Source of the DNA: CAWCLK01 sp963796225
GTDB taxonomy: Bacteria > Actinomycetota > Nitriliruptoria > Nitriliruptorales > Nitriliruptoraceae
Assembly (NCBI GenBank): GCA_963796225.1
Contig: CAWCLK010000019.1
Location: 62,001-126,000 of the forward strand
Length of the DNA stretch: 64,000 bases
Reading direction: 5' to 3'
Of the stretch, positions 9,796-19,041 are shown one piece after another. How positions within the stretch are numbered: the first letter of the stretch is position 1; each line of letters starts with the position of its first letter. The position numbers and the translations under genes were made by a program. The notes under the pieces were generated by a model that worked only from the letters and a program-made list of their open reading frames with translations, had not been told where the DNA came from and did not search any database.

Positions 9796-10257
9796 ATGCT
9801 CGAACCCGGCGACCAGGCCCCGGACTTCACGCTCCCCGACCAGGACGGCAACGCCGTCTCGCTGGCCGACTTCGCGGGCCAGCCCGTCGTCCTGTACTTC
9901 TACCCGAAGGACGAGACGCCCGGCTGCACCGCCCAGGCATGCGACATCCGGGACCGGTGGCAGGACTTCAAGGACGCCGGTGTGACGGTGCTCGGCGTGT
10001 CCCCGGACACGATCGAATCGCACCAGGCCTTCACGGCCCACCACGGGCTGCCGCACACCCTGCTCGCCGACCCCGAGCACGAGGTCATGGAGGCCTACGC
10101 GGCGTGGGGCGAGAAGAACATGTACGGCAAGGTCACCGTGGGCCCGATCCGCTCCACGGTCCTGATCGGCCCCGACGGTCGCATCGTCAAGCGGTGGAAG
10201 CGCGTCCAGGCCGCCAAGCACGCCGAGCAGGTGCTGAAGGCCATCGACCGCATGTGA
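9796..10257 (+). CDS. bcp: Thioredoxin-dependent thiol peroxidase (Bcp-type peroxiredoxin)
   Basis: 153 residues. Peroxidatic Cys44 in YPKDETPGCT and a second Cys49 (C-x4-C) mark the atypical 2-Cys BCP subgroup, which reduces peroxides using thioredoxin. Conserved FYPKDET, GVSPDTIESHQAF and the Arg in GPIRSTVLIG are present. Own promoter region of about 120 bp shared with the divergent ppa gene. Confidence 0.94.
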   Translation: MLEPGDQAPDFTLPDQDGNAVSLADFAGQPVVLYFYPKDETPGCTAQACDIRDRWQDFKDAGVTVLGVSPDTIESHQAFTAHHGLPHTLLADPEHEVMEAYAAWGEKNMYGKVTVGPIRSTVLIGPDGRIVKRWKRVQAAKHAEQVLKAIDRM

Positions 10258-10275
10258 CGCTGCCCGGCTCGCCGG

Positions 10276-10920
10276 TCAGCGCAACAGCGTCCAGAGCAGC
10301 ACGACCAGCACCCACAGCACCACCGCGACGAGCACGATCGTCCGCGTGGTCAGGCGCCGCCCCGCGTCGTCGTGGAAGGCCGGCAGCGGCTCGTCGTCCT
10401 CGAACCCGATGCGCACGGCCCCGGGTGCCGGCTCGGGGTCGGAGGGTGCGGGGCGGGGCGTGTCGGGGCGAGTGACCTCGGCGCGGGGCGTCTCGGAGCG
10501 GGCGGCGGGGCGGGGCTCGGGCGCCGCCGGCGTCGCGGAGGGCACGGGCTGCGGGGCGGGCTCGGGGGGCGAAGCGGCGTCGAGCTTCACGGCTGGCTCG
10601 TCCCCGTCGCGCGTGGCCCGGGCCGCCTCGGTCCAGGCGCGTGCGTCCGTGGGGTCGGCGTCGAGGACCGCCGCGACGTCGGCGGGGGCGTCCACGCCGA
10701 CCTCCACCAGTGCCAGCGCGGCGGCCTCCGGGGTCACACGTTCGTGCTGGAGCACGACCTGGTGCGCGAGGCGCAGGACCGCCAGGAGGTGGCGGTCCCC
10801 CCAGTAGGCGACGTCGGCCAGCAGCTCGTGCCAGGCGTCGCTGACCTCGTCGGCGGGCACCAGCGCCGCGAGGTAGGCCCGGGCGGGGCGGGCGACGTCG
10901 TCGGGCAGGGGGCGTTCCAT
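10276..10920 (-). CDS. Hypothetical tail-anchored membrane protein
   Basis: 214 residues, family not recognised. Residues 1-90 are a helical domain (LPADEVSDAWHELLADVAY-like region). Residues 95-185 are a Pro/Ala/Glu-rich disordered segment. A single C-terminal transmembrane helix (TIVLVAVVLWVLVVLLWTLL) ends the protein, with no signal peptide, so the soluble part is probably cytoplasmic. Convergent with bcp. Confidence 0.6.
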   Translation of the reverse strand: MERPLPDDVARPARAYLAALVPADEVSDAWHELLADVAYWGDRHLLAVLRLAHQVVLQHERVTPEAAALALVEVGVDAPADVAAVLDADPTDARAWTEAARATRDGDEPAVKLDAASPPEPAPQPVPSATPAAPEPRPAARSETPRAEVTRPDTPRPAPSDPEPAPGAVRIGFEDDEPLPAFHDDAGRRLTTRTIVLVAVVLWVLVVLLWTLLR

Positions 10921-10963
10921 GGCGCGGAGCCTACGGCCTCACCGGGTGGGGACGAGGCAGGGC

Positions 10964-11872
10964 TCAGGCCCGCGTGTCGCGGCGCCGGGGGACGGCCGGG
11001 TCGTGGCCCGGGGGCATGCGGTCGCCACCGACGAAGGCCTCGACGGCGACGGCCGCCCCGTCGTCGTCCGCGTGGCGGTCCCCCACGGCGGCGTCGGCCG
11101 GCACGAACGCGAGGGCGTGCCCGTCGGCGACCGCGGTGACCTCGACCTTCTGCCGGCCCGACCCGACGGTCCAGCCGGGGGTGACGCTGCCCTCGACGGT
11201 GACGCGGGCCAGCCGGCGGCGGGGACGGCCGAGCATCCACATGCGGGCCACCGCCTCCTGGCCCGGGTAGCAGCCCTTGGCGAGGTGGACGTGGGTGGGC
11301 AGCAGGCCGAGCTCCTCGGGCAGGCGCGGGGCGGCGACCTCGCGGCCCTGCACCGGCTCCCCGGCCAGGATGCGTGCGCCGGCCAGCGCCTCGTCGTCGC
11401 CGGTGGCGACGTCGTCGAGCGCGGCGAGCCGCTCGACGAGGTCCTCGCCGACGATCTCGGCGCCGAAGTCGTGGCGCACGGCCAGTCCGTCGCCGACGGG
11501 GCGCCAGTGCCCGGGGGCGAGGCCGGTCAGTCCGACGGCGTCGAGCGCCGCGGTGATGCCCTCGCCCCGCAGCGCCCACACCGGGGCCTCGGTCGCCTCG
11601 AAGCGCACGTCGGCGAGGAAGGTGCGCCGCGCCATCACCTCGAGGACGTGGTCGGCGGAGGCCGGCGGGGCCAGCAGCGCCAGCCGTTCGGCGTGCACCA
11701 CCACCCAGAAGGTGGCCAGCGGGGCGCCGTGGACGTCCAGCACCATCGCGCCCCGCACCTCGCCGGGACGGGCGTCGGCCAGGCGCTGGGTGGTGACGGC
11801 GTCGAGGTGGTCGATCCGGTCGGCGCCGGTGACCTCGATCACGGTCAGGTCGTCGGGGGCGAGCAGGGGCAC
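10964..11872 (-). CDS. ygfZ: Folate-binding protein YgfZ (GcvT-related)
   Basis: 302 residues, tetrahydrofolate-binding GcvT-like fold. The defining YgfZ motif K-G-C-Y-x-G-Q-E appears as KGCYPGQE near residue 200. The N-terminal VTGADRIDHLDAVTTQRL and C-terminal beta-barrel region fit the family. YgfZ/IBA57 proteins help make or repair Fe-S clusters with folate. GTG at 11872 follows GAGG; codons further upstream are open but lack a ribosome site. Confidence 0.9.
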   Translation of the reverse strand: MPLLAPDDLTVIEVTGADRIDHLDAVTTQRLADARPGEVRGAMVLDVHGAPLATFWVVVHAERLALLAPPASADHVLEVMARRTFLADVRFEATEAPVWALRGEGITAALDAVGLTGLAPGHWRPVGDGLAVRHDFGAEIVGEDLVERLAALDDVATGDDEALAGARILAGEPVQGREVAAPRLPEELGLLPTHVHLAKGCYPGQEAVARMWMLGRPRRRLARVTVEGSVTPGWTVGSGRQKVEVTAVADGHALAFVPADAAVGDRHADDDGAAVAVEAFVGGDRMPPGHDPAVPRRRDTRA

Positions 11873-11916
11873 GTCGACCTCGGGATGGACGGGTGACCGT
11901 CGAGGGTACGGGGGCG

Positions 11917-12357
11917 TCAGGCGGCCGGGTCCAGCGAGGACGCCTCGCGGTCGAGGACCGCCAGCAGGTCCCGCTTGGCCGGCACGCCGGAGGTGCGGGC
12001 CAGGATGCGACCGCGGCCGTCGAGCACGAACAGCGTCGGTACCCGCATCACATGGTGGGCGTCGGCGATGTCCATGTGCTCGGCGGCGTCGACGTAGGTC
12101 CAGGTGAAGTCGCGCCGCTCGTCGGCGACCTCGCCGAGGATGGACTTGACCGTCACGCACGGGGCGCAGGTGGGCGAGCCGAGCAGCAGCGCCCCGCCGG
12201 CCCGCGGGATGCGGTCGAGGCCGACCCGGGCGAGCTGGTCGGGGCTGAACCGGCCGTCGCCGACCTCGCGCACGCGCCCGTCGCGGGCACGCCACCACGC
12301 CCCCACCAGGGCGGCGGCCCCGATGACGGCCAGGACGATGACCAGGCGCAGCAGCAT
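11917..12357 (-). CDS. Membrane-anchored thioredoxin-fold protein
   Basis: 146 residues. An N-terminal transmembrane helix (MLLRLVIVLAVIGAAALVGA) is followed by a thioredoxin domain with redox motif C64-A-P-C67 and the cis-Pro loop MRVPTLFVL. Its ATG overlaps the stop of the upstream DUF4395 gene (TGATG), and this pairing is common in actinobacteria. It probably works on thiols at or outside the membrane, with the DUF4395 protein as membrane partner. Confidence 0.85.
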   Translation of the reverse strand: MLLRLVIVLAVIGAAALVGAWWRARDGRVREVGDGRFSPDQLARVGLDRIPRAGGALLLGSPTCAPCVTVKSILGEVADERRDFTWTYVDAAEHMDIADAHHVMRVPTLFVLDGRGRILARTSGVPAKRDLLAVLDREASSLDPAA

Positions 12358-12843
12358 CAGGCCGCCGACCCCCGGGTCCGCAGCCGCTGGCCCAGCAGGT
12401 AGAGCTCGCAGCCGACGCAGATGCCGGTCAGCGCCAGCAGGGTCGACAGCGCGAGGACGATCCCGACCGCGACCCAGGCGGCCACGCTGCCCGATCCCGC
12501 CGACGGCGAACAGCACCAGGGCGATCGTGGTCACGGCCAGGCCACAGGCCTGGGCGAAGCGGGGCGGTCCCTCGTGCTCGGTCTGCGGGGGTGGGCCGAG
12601 GTCGAGGCGTCGCTTGGCGATGCGGAACAGGTTGCCGTACGGCGACCAGGCCAGACCGGCGAACGTGGAGATGGCGAAGGCCACCCACTGCCAGGCGACC
12701 AGCGCCACACCGACCGGCCCCTGGACCACGAGGGCCACGGCGAGCACGGTCATGGTGATCGCGGCGCCGAAGCGCGGGCCGCGGACGTCGATCAGCAGGT
12801 TGCCGGCGTCGTCGTACGCGAGGTTGGGTCGGCGCGTGGCCAT
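12357..12843 (-). CDS. DUF4395 integral membrane protein (one frame break)
   Basis: About 162 residues: DPRGPRFGA-like start (VRGPRFGAAITMTVLAVALV), several hydrophobic segments, WSPYGNLFR, then PPRFAQACGLAVTTIALVLF. A single-base break near 12495 shifts the frame; in the next frame the expected end follows (WVAVGIVLALSTLLALTGIC, then CELYLLGQRL). Two Cys in ICVGCELY near the C-terminal membrane helix could exchange electrons with the adjacent thioredoxin. Start ATG with upstream GGGAG. Confidence 0.8.
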
Positions 12844-12858
12844 GGTGGTGGTCTCCCC

Positions 12859-13866
12859 TCAGTCCTGCGATGCGGGGCCGGCGAGCAGGCCCGTGTCCTT
12901 GCGCAGCAGCAGGCGCACGGCCTGCTTGCCCTTGACGTCGCGGATGCGCGTGACGTCGACGATCTCGTGGCCGGCGCGGTCGGCCCAGCGCGCGAAGGCG
13001 GCCGGGGCGCCCTGCAGGTCGGTCAGCACCTCGAGGTGGTCGCCGGGGCGCAGGCCCACCATCGCACGCATCGTGGCGACCACGCCCTGCTGGTAGGTCC
13101 GGCCGCGGGCGTCCACGCCGTCGCTGGGGCTGGGCGTCGAGCCGACCCCGCCTTCGTCCAGCTGCGCCTGCACGCGACCGGCGCGGGAGGTGACGGTCAC
13201 CGGGGCGCCGGCCGCCCCGAGCGCCCCGCGCAGGAACCCCCGGGCCAGCGCGTCGCCGACCGCCCCGTCGACCTCGCCGATCAGGCGCAGGCCGACCTCG
13301 AGGCCTTCGACGTCGACCCGGTCGGCCTCCTGATTGGCCAGCCGTGCCTCGGGGAAGGCGGCGCGCAGGGCCTCGATGGCCACGACGGCGGCCGCCTCGA
13401 AGTCGCGGGCGTCGGCACGTCCGGCGGCGGCCGCGACGAGGCGCCGGCCGTGCTCCTCGGCGAGCAGCTCGAGCTTGGCCTCGTGCTCGGTGAGCCCGGC
13501 GATGAGCTGGACGACCACGTGCACGCCGAGCTGGCTGCCCGGCGGGACCTGCGCGTCGCGGGCGGTGACCGCCTGCTCACGGGCGACGTAGACGCGGGCG
13601 GGGCGGCCCCCGCCCGGGTGCTTGCGACGGCTGGTGACCAGCAGTCCGGCCTCGGCCAGCTGGTCGAGGTGGTTGCGCGCGACGTTGGGGTGCAGGCCGA
13701 ACATCTCGGCGACCTCGCGCGCGCTGGCCGGCACGCCCTCGGTGCGCAGCCGCCGGTAGATGTTGGCCCGCGTGGGGACCCCGAGGGCCCGTTCGACGGC
13801 ATCGTCGGACGGCACCGACGGGGCGCCCCCGTCGGTGGGGTCCTGCGAAGTCCTGGGGGTGGCCAC
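12859..13866 (-). CDS. HTH regulator fused to a Cys-less TusA-like domain
   Basis: About 335 residues. Residues 20-95 are an ArsR/GntR-like winged helix (ARSEVAEMFGLHPN-type recognition helix, seen as AREVAEMFGLHPNVARNHLD, then a GGGRPARVY wing). A central helical region follows. Residues about 262-330 read like TusA: VDARGRTYQQGVVATMRAM, then PGDHLEVLTDLQGAPA and GHEIVDV. The TusA sulfur-carrying Cys-Pro is replaced by Tyr-Gln, so sulfurtransfer is unlikely and a sensing role is inferred. The start is uncertain (GTG at 13866, 13872 or 13935). Confidence 0.7.
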   Translation of the reverse strand: MATPRTSQDPTDGGAPSVPSDDAVERALGVPTRANIYRRLRTEGVPASAREVAEMFGLHPNVARNHLDQLAEAGLLVTSRRKHPGGGRPARVYVAREQAVTARDAQVPPGSQLGVHVVVQLIAGLTEHEAKLELLAEEHGRRLVAAAAGRADARDFEAAAVVAIEALRAAFPEARLANQEADRVDVEGLEVGLRLIGEVDGAVGDALARGFLRGALGAAGAPVTVTSRAGRVQAQLDEGGVGSTPSPSDGVDARGRTYQQGVVATMRAMVGLRPGDHLEVLTDLQGAPAAFARWADRAGHEIVDVTRIRDVKGKQAVRLLLRKDTGLLAGPASQD

Positions 13867-13953
13867 GGCCAGCACGTCGTCCCTGCTCGTGGGTCGTCGG
13901 GTCCGACAACGCGGGATGGTGGTCCCGGCGTCCACGCGACGCGCCCGAGGCAG

Positions 13954-13971
13954 TGTAAACGGTGCAAACGG
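13954..13971. promoter_or_regulatory. Tandem 9-mer (TGTAAACGG TGCAAACGG), possible operator
   Basis: Two abutting, nearly identical 9-mers lie just upstream of the HTH-TusA gene. On its strand they create TTTACACT, a passable -10. An autoregulatory site for the adjacent regulator is inference. Confidence 0.35.
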
Positions 13972-14087
13972 CGGCGCGGCCCGCGCCCGCCGACATCGCG
14001 CACTGCGAGCGTCACGGCCAGCAGGAGCTGACGGTGCGCCCGTAGCATGACCCGTTCGCGGAAGTCGAGCAACCTCGCATGCACCTC

Positions 14088-14116
14088 TGGACAGGGGCCT
14101 CGACCGAGCGTAGTGT
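14088..14116 (+). promoter_or_regulatory. Sigma-A-like promoter of surface gene A
   Basis: TGGACA (14088-14093), 17-base spacer, TAGTGT (14111-14116). The same layout occurs upstream of paralogue B at 18790-18818, with the flanking GAGCGTA(G/A)TGTC kept. Predicted transcription start near 14123 gives a leader of about 240 nt. Confidence 0.6.
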
Positions 14117-14191
14117 CAGCCAGAACCCTCCGTGCTCTTCGCAGAGACGCGGGCGCGTACGGAGGCACAGAGCAGAAGACGCAAGACGTAG

Positions 14192-14320
14192 CCCCGGGTC
14201 CTCCCGGGGTGACGGAGGCAGCAGAGCCTCGGGGGCAACTTCGGTCGCCAGGTGGAGTCGAGTCCGTGATCGCGGACCCACACCACGACCCCCGTGGGGA
14301 GCCAGTGGCGAGACCGGCCG
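14192..14320 (+). ncRNA. Conserved structured 5' leader, copy A (candidate cis-regulatory RNA)
   Basis: Hairpin CCCCGGG/CCCGGGG (14192-14209), then GACGGAGGC with GCCTC closing a second hairpin, GGGGGCAACTTCGGTCGCC to 14249, a third hairpin GTCCG/CGGAC (14262-14277), and GGAGCCAGTGGCGAGACCGG to about 14317. The single-stranded and junction blocks are nearly identical to the copy at 18876-19003. The stems differ in sequence but keep pairing, which is the pattern of selected RNA structure. GGTCGCC can pair with GGCGA/GACC near the 3' end. I could not match it to the consensus cores I remember for GEMM, ydaO, cobalamin, SAM or other common riboswitches. Confidence 0.6.
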
Positions 14321-14361
14321 TGTGATCACACGAATGGGCTCAGCCACAAGGGGCACCCACC

Positions 14362-17300
14362 ATGATCGCACTGCACCGACAGTCGATTCGTTCCACCATC
14401 CGCACCGTCACGCTGCTGGCAGCCATCACCTCGCTGCTGCTGACGATGATCACCCCCTTCGTGGGGACGGCCTACGCATCGCACGACGGGCCGCTCTCGC
14501 ACTCGCCGTACCAGATCGACGGCACGACGTCCCGACACCGGCGTCGACATCACACAGCTCGACCCGTGTCCGACGGGCAACGACACCGACGAGGAGTCGC
14601 GCGGCTCGGCGCGGACGACGGCCCGATCAACGGGTCGACAACCAAGCTGGGTGTGATCCAGACGGACGTCGTCCCCACGATGGACCTCAACATCAACCAT
14701 CCGGGCAAGTCCGACCTCTGCAAGGTCTGGATCGACGACCAGGTTGTCAAGGTCTCGGCGCCGGGCGATCCCGAGGACTTCGACTACTTCCTCTACGTCG
14801 CCTGGGAACGCGAAGCGGTCAACGGCAGCACCATCGTCTTCTACGAGTTCCACCAGGCGCCACTCGAGTGCACGGCGGCCAGCCTCACGTGCAACCCGTT
14901 CAGCCCCGTACGACGGTGACTTCATGCTCACGTTCGACTTCGTGGGCAACGCCGTCACGATCTACAAGCGCACCTGGGTCGGCAACAACGCGACCGGCCA
15001 CTGGGGGACCCGGTCGACCTCACGGATCTGGAGTACGCCGCGGGCGCCCTGAACGCCGACGCGCGTCCAAGGGCGAGAGCCGTCATCAACCTCAGTGCCG
15101 CGGGCATCATCGACCCGGACGACGAGGGCTGCAACGACCTACTCAGGGGTCATTCCCGGCACCGTGACGGGCAACAGCGACACCGCGGACTACAAGGACA
15201 TGGTCCTGTCCCCGAACCAGCCGGTGATCTCCAACTGCGGGACCGTCGTGGTGGAGAAGGAGGTCGTGGACGCCGAGGGACAGCGCTCGGGACGGACTAC
15301 GGCAGGACTTTCCCGTCACGCTGAGTGATGGACGACCTCGCCCGGACCGAGGACCTGGGAGATGGTGACGACTTCGAACAGACCAACGTCCGCCAGGGCA
15401 GCGGGTACACGGTCTCCGAGGACCTGACCGGCATCGACGACGAGTGGTCGGTGCACTCCATCGCGTGCACCAACGGCACGACGGCGGAGGACACCTCGGT
15501 CAGCGACGGGTCGACGACCCTGTCGAACATCGTCGTCGCGCCGACACGACGACGACGTGCACCGTCGAAGAACACCCCGGAGCTTCCCGACCTCACGCGT
15601 CGTCAAGGACGTCAACAACGACGACGGCGGCACGAGCGACGCGACCGAGTTCGGTGTCCGGGTCGACGGCGCCGTCCAGACCCTTGAGTTCGCGGACCAG
15701 GACGACGAGGACGCGGGTACCCCGGCCTCGGCCACGCAGACTGAGATTGCCACCGGTCAGTACGTCATCAGCGAGGACGGCCTCGCCCGGCTACTCGCTC
15801 GACTCGATCGCCTGCGTCGACACGGTAACGACGAACGCGCGGACCGACGAGGACGAGGACGACGACACCTTCACGGTGGCCCTCGGACTCGGTGACGACG
15901 TCACGTGCACCGTCACCAACGACGACGACCCGGCATCGCTGACCGTCGTCAAGAAGGTCATCAACGACAACGGCGGGACGACGGCGGCCGAGGACTTCGA
16001 CATCGCCGTGGCTGACTCGTCAGCGGGTGACCAAGGGCTCGCCCTGGCCGACACGACGCCGGCCGAGGGGTACGACTCACAGGCCGAGGACACCCTCAAT
16101 GGCCTGGCGGCCGACACCTACACGATCACCGAGGCCGGCGAGGACGGTTACACGTGGCTGTCGACGTCGTGCGTCGTCACCGGCACGGCCACCGAGGTAA
16201 CGGTGACCGGCGACACCGACAGCGGCTACGACGTCGACCTGGGCAACGGGGACGACGTCACCTGCACGCTGGTCAACGACGACGACGCCCCCGGGCTGAC
16301 GGTGGTCAAGCAGGTGGTGAACGACGACGGCGGTGACGCCGCTGCGACGGACTTCACCGTGTACGCGGACGACCTGAACGACGCGACCGACGACCCGGGC
16401 GCGATCACGCTGAACGTCCCGGCGACGCCACGGACGACTCGGTCGCCCTCGCGACGATCGATCAGACCGGCACGTACGAGATCAGCGAGGCGTCGTTCCC
16501 CGACTACTCCCTCGATCCGACCTGTCCTGCGTCGACAACGACGTCACCGACGGGCGACGACAGCGTCGGCTCTCGTGCAGGGTGGCGCCATCACCGTCAC
16601 GGTCGGGCTGGGCGACTCGATCACCTGCACCCTCGTCAACGCCGACGACCCCGCGCAGCTGACGGTCGTGAAGAACGTCCACAACGACGACGGCGGCACA
16701 AGCCCTGGCCACCGCGTTCGGCGTCACCGTCGACGGGCCCGGCGACCCGACGTTGGCGCTGGAGGAGACCACGACGGCCTGCTCGGGTTCGACAGCACCG
16801 CCTCCGACTCGCTGGAGGGGCTCGCGGCCGGCACCTACACCATCGACGAGACGGTCGTCGGCGGCTACACGTGGGCGTCGTTCGGGTGCACCGACGACAC
16901 CGTCCTCGAGGGCGACGACACGCCTTCGACTCCTCCGCGAATGCCGAGAGCGGCTACGACGTCGAGCTCGGGATCGGTGACGAGCGTCACCTGCTGGCTC
17001 GTGAACGACGACCAGCCCGGGTCGCTGACGCTCTACAAGAAGGTCGTCAACGACAACGGCCGCGACCGCGGTGGCGTCGGACTTCACGCCCGCCGTCAAC
17101 CCCGACCCGACCGACGCTGAGACCAGCTTCGCGTTCAACGCGGTCGGCGCCACCGAGCCCGTCACCTACGACGTGCCGGCTGGCTCCTACAACGTCACGG
17201 AGGCGCAACCGCCGTCGACCTACACCCTCACCGGCGTGGCCTGCTACGCCAGCGAGGACGTGACCGACGGGGTCCCGAACGGCGAGGCCCAGGCCCTCGA

Positions 17301-18672
17301 CTCGGGCCCGAACTCGGCGGACGTGACCATCGGCAACGATGACGCGGTCACCTGCATCGTCACCAACGACGACGTGCCGCCCCCGCCGCCGGACGAGGAC
17401 CCGTACCTGCTGGTCATGGGCCCCGACGCGGTGAACCCGGTCAACACGACCCACACCTTCACGGCGACGCTCACCACCGACCCGGGCAGCGGCTTCGTGC
17501 CGGCCGCGGGGCGGACCGTGCGCTTCTCCATCACCGGCGTGGGCACCGTGACGGACGTGGTCACCGGCACCGTCGACACGGACGGGCTCGGTGGGGTCTG
17601 CACCACGAACAGCGGTGGCCAGTGCGACATCACGATCTTCTCGGCAGGTGCCGGGACGACCACGGTGAGCGCCACGGCCGACCGCCCCGCGGACGCGACC
17701 GCCAGCTCGGACCTGTCCGACGAGGCGATCAAGACGTGGGTCGGCAGCCCCGCCATCGACCTGGTCAAGGACGCCAGCACGGACACGGCTGGCATCGGTG
17801 ACCTGGTGACCTACACCTACACGATCACCAACACCGGTGACGTGGCCCTGACCGACGTGCAGCTGATCGACGAGGTCGAGGTCAGCGGGATCTTCCGCGA
17901 CCTGCTGGAGCTCCTGGGCTTCGACACGACGATCTCGCTGGACCCGGGCGAGTCGACCACGATCACCTCCGTGCACCTGGTGACCGAGGACGACCTGCCC
18001 GGCCCGATCGACAACACCGCGACCGTGACGGGCGTGGACCCGGAGGGCACCGAGGTGTCGGACTCCGACGACGAGTCGGTCAGCCCGTTCGGTGACCCGG
18101 CGATCTCGCTCGACAAGATCGCCGCGATCCCGGGCTCCGACCCCGACGCCCCGATCATCGGCGTCGACCCGGAGGCTCCGGGCGACACCACCATCCCGTA
18201 CGAGTTCACGATCACCAACACCGGCAACGTGACCCTCACGGACGTCACGCTGACCGACATCGTGCTCACCACGATCCCGGACGGTGACGCCCCGACCTTC
18301 GCCGAGGCACAGCAGGTCGACGGCGTGGTGCTCGCGATCGACGTCGCGTCCACGACCCTGGCCCCGGGCGAGTCGACCACCGGCACGCTCGTCTACCAGG
18401 TGCGTGCCGAGGACGTCGACAACTCGGTGGTGGTGAACGTGGCCGAGGCCACGGGCGTCGACCCGACGGGCACCTCGGTGTCCGCCGAGGACCCGGCGTT
18501 CGTGTCCCTGGAGTTCCCGGCCGTGGAGGTGCTGCCCGAGGTGATCGAGAAGCCGCTCCCGGCGACGGGCATCAACACGACCCGCTGGGCGCTGATCGCG
18601 GCCCTGCTGGCCGGCCTCGGGGCGCTGTTCCTGAGCGTCACGAAGGACACCGCGGCACGTCGCCGCGACTGA
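14362..18672 (+). CDS. Surface protein A: LPATG-anchored multi-domain adhesin-like protein, frame-broken
   Basis: About 1436 residues. Signal peptide starts MIALHRQSIRSTIRTV and ends with AYA/S near residue 40. After an N-terminal domain with IQTDVVPTMDLNINHPGKSD come at least six prealbumin-like (SpaA/DUF5979-type) repeats opening with (L)TVVK(K/Q/N)V(V/I)NDNGG (about 15.2-17.4 kb). Then an Ig-like domain (17.4-17.74 kb), two DUF11-type repeats (starts PAIDLVKDAS and PAISLDKIAA), and a sorting signal LPATG, membrane helix and RRRD. Several single-base breaks (near 14530, 14625, 14905, 15300, 15590, 15790, 16430, 16530, 16700, 16925, 17065) interrupt it, yet start and end are in the same frame. 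Probably surface-exposed and sortase-anchored; ligand unknown. Confidence 0.65.
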
Positions 18673-18692
18673 CCCGAGGCACCCGCTCCACC

Positions 18693-18721
18693 GACGGCCC
18701 GCGCCCCGTGCGCGGGCCGTC
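18693..18721 (+). terminator. Terminator hairpin after surface gene A
   Basis: Perfect 11-bp stem GACGGCCCGCG/CGCGGGCCGTC with a 7-base loop, 20 bases past the stop. An almost identical hairpin ends paralogue B, so the unit from promoter to terminator seems to have been duplicated as a whole. Confidence 0.75.
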
Positions 18722-18789
18722 GTCATGCCCGCCTGGGGGCCCAAGCCTGTCAGGGGCCGTTCGGCCCACCCGAACAACGCCGTGGGGCC

Positions 18790-18818
18790 TAGACGCGGCC
18801 GTCCACTGAGCGTAATGT
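18790..18818 (+). promoter_or_regulatory. Sigma-A-like promoter of surface gene B
   Basis: TAGACG (18790-18795), 17-base spacer, TAATGT (18813-18818), within the same GAGCGTAATGTC context as in front of gene A. Predicted leader of about 220 nt. Confidence 0.55.
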
Positions 18819-18875
18819 CGCAGTGACGGGTGGTGCCCACGTTCACCGCTCGGCACGGACAACTGAACCTTCCTG

Positions 18876-19003
18876 CGTCCCGTGGTCTGCGGGACGACGG
18901 AGGCGTCGAGCCTCGGGGGTAACTGCGGTCGCCTCGTGAGGCGGGATTGCGGTGCGCGACCCGCCCCACCACCCCCGAGTGGAGCCAATGGCGAGACCGG
19001 CCG
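18876..19003 (+). ncRNA. Conserved structured 5' leader, copy B
   Basis: Hairpin CGTCCCG/CGGGACG (18876-18896), GACGGAGGC (18896-18904), GAGCCTCGGGGGTAACTGCG ending GTCGCC at 18933, a third hairpin GGCGGG/CCCGCC, then GGAGCCAATGGCGAGACCGG. Same order and spacing as copy A. The first and third stems have different bases but intact pairing, while the blocks between them hardly change. Confidence 0.6.
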
Positions 19004-19041
19004 GCCACGTATTCGGCATGGCTCTCTCGACAGGCACCACC

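Noticed and set aside
14192..14320. Leader as a known GEMM (c-di-GMP) or ydaO (c-di-AMP) riboswitch
   Set aside because: The GEMM blocks GGCAAACC and GACGCAAAGCC and the ydaO block ACCCGACAGCTAACC are not present. The GACGGAGGC resemblance is too short.
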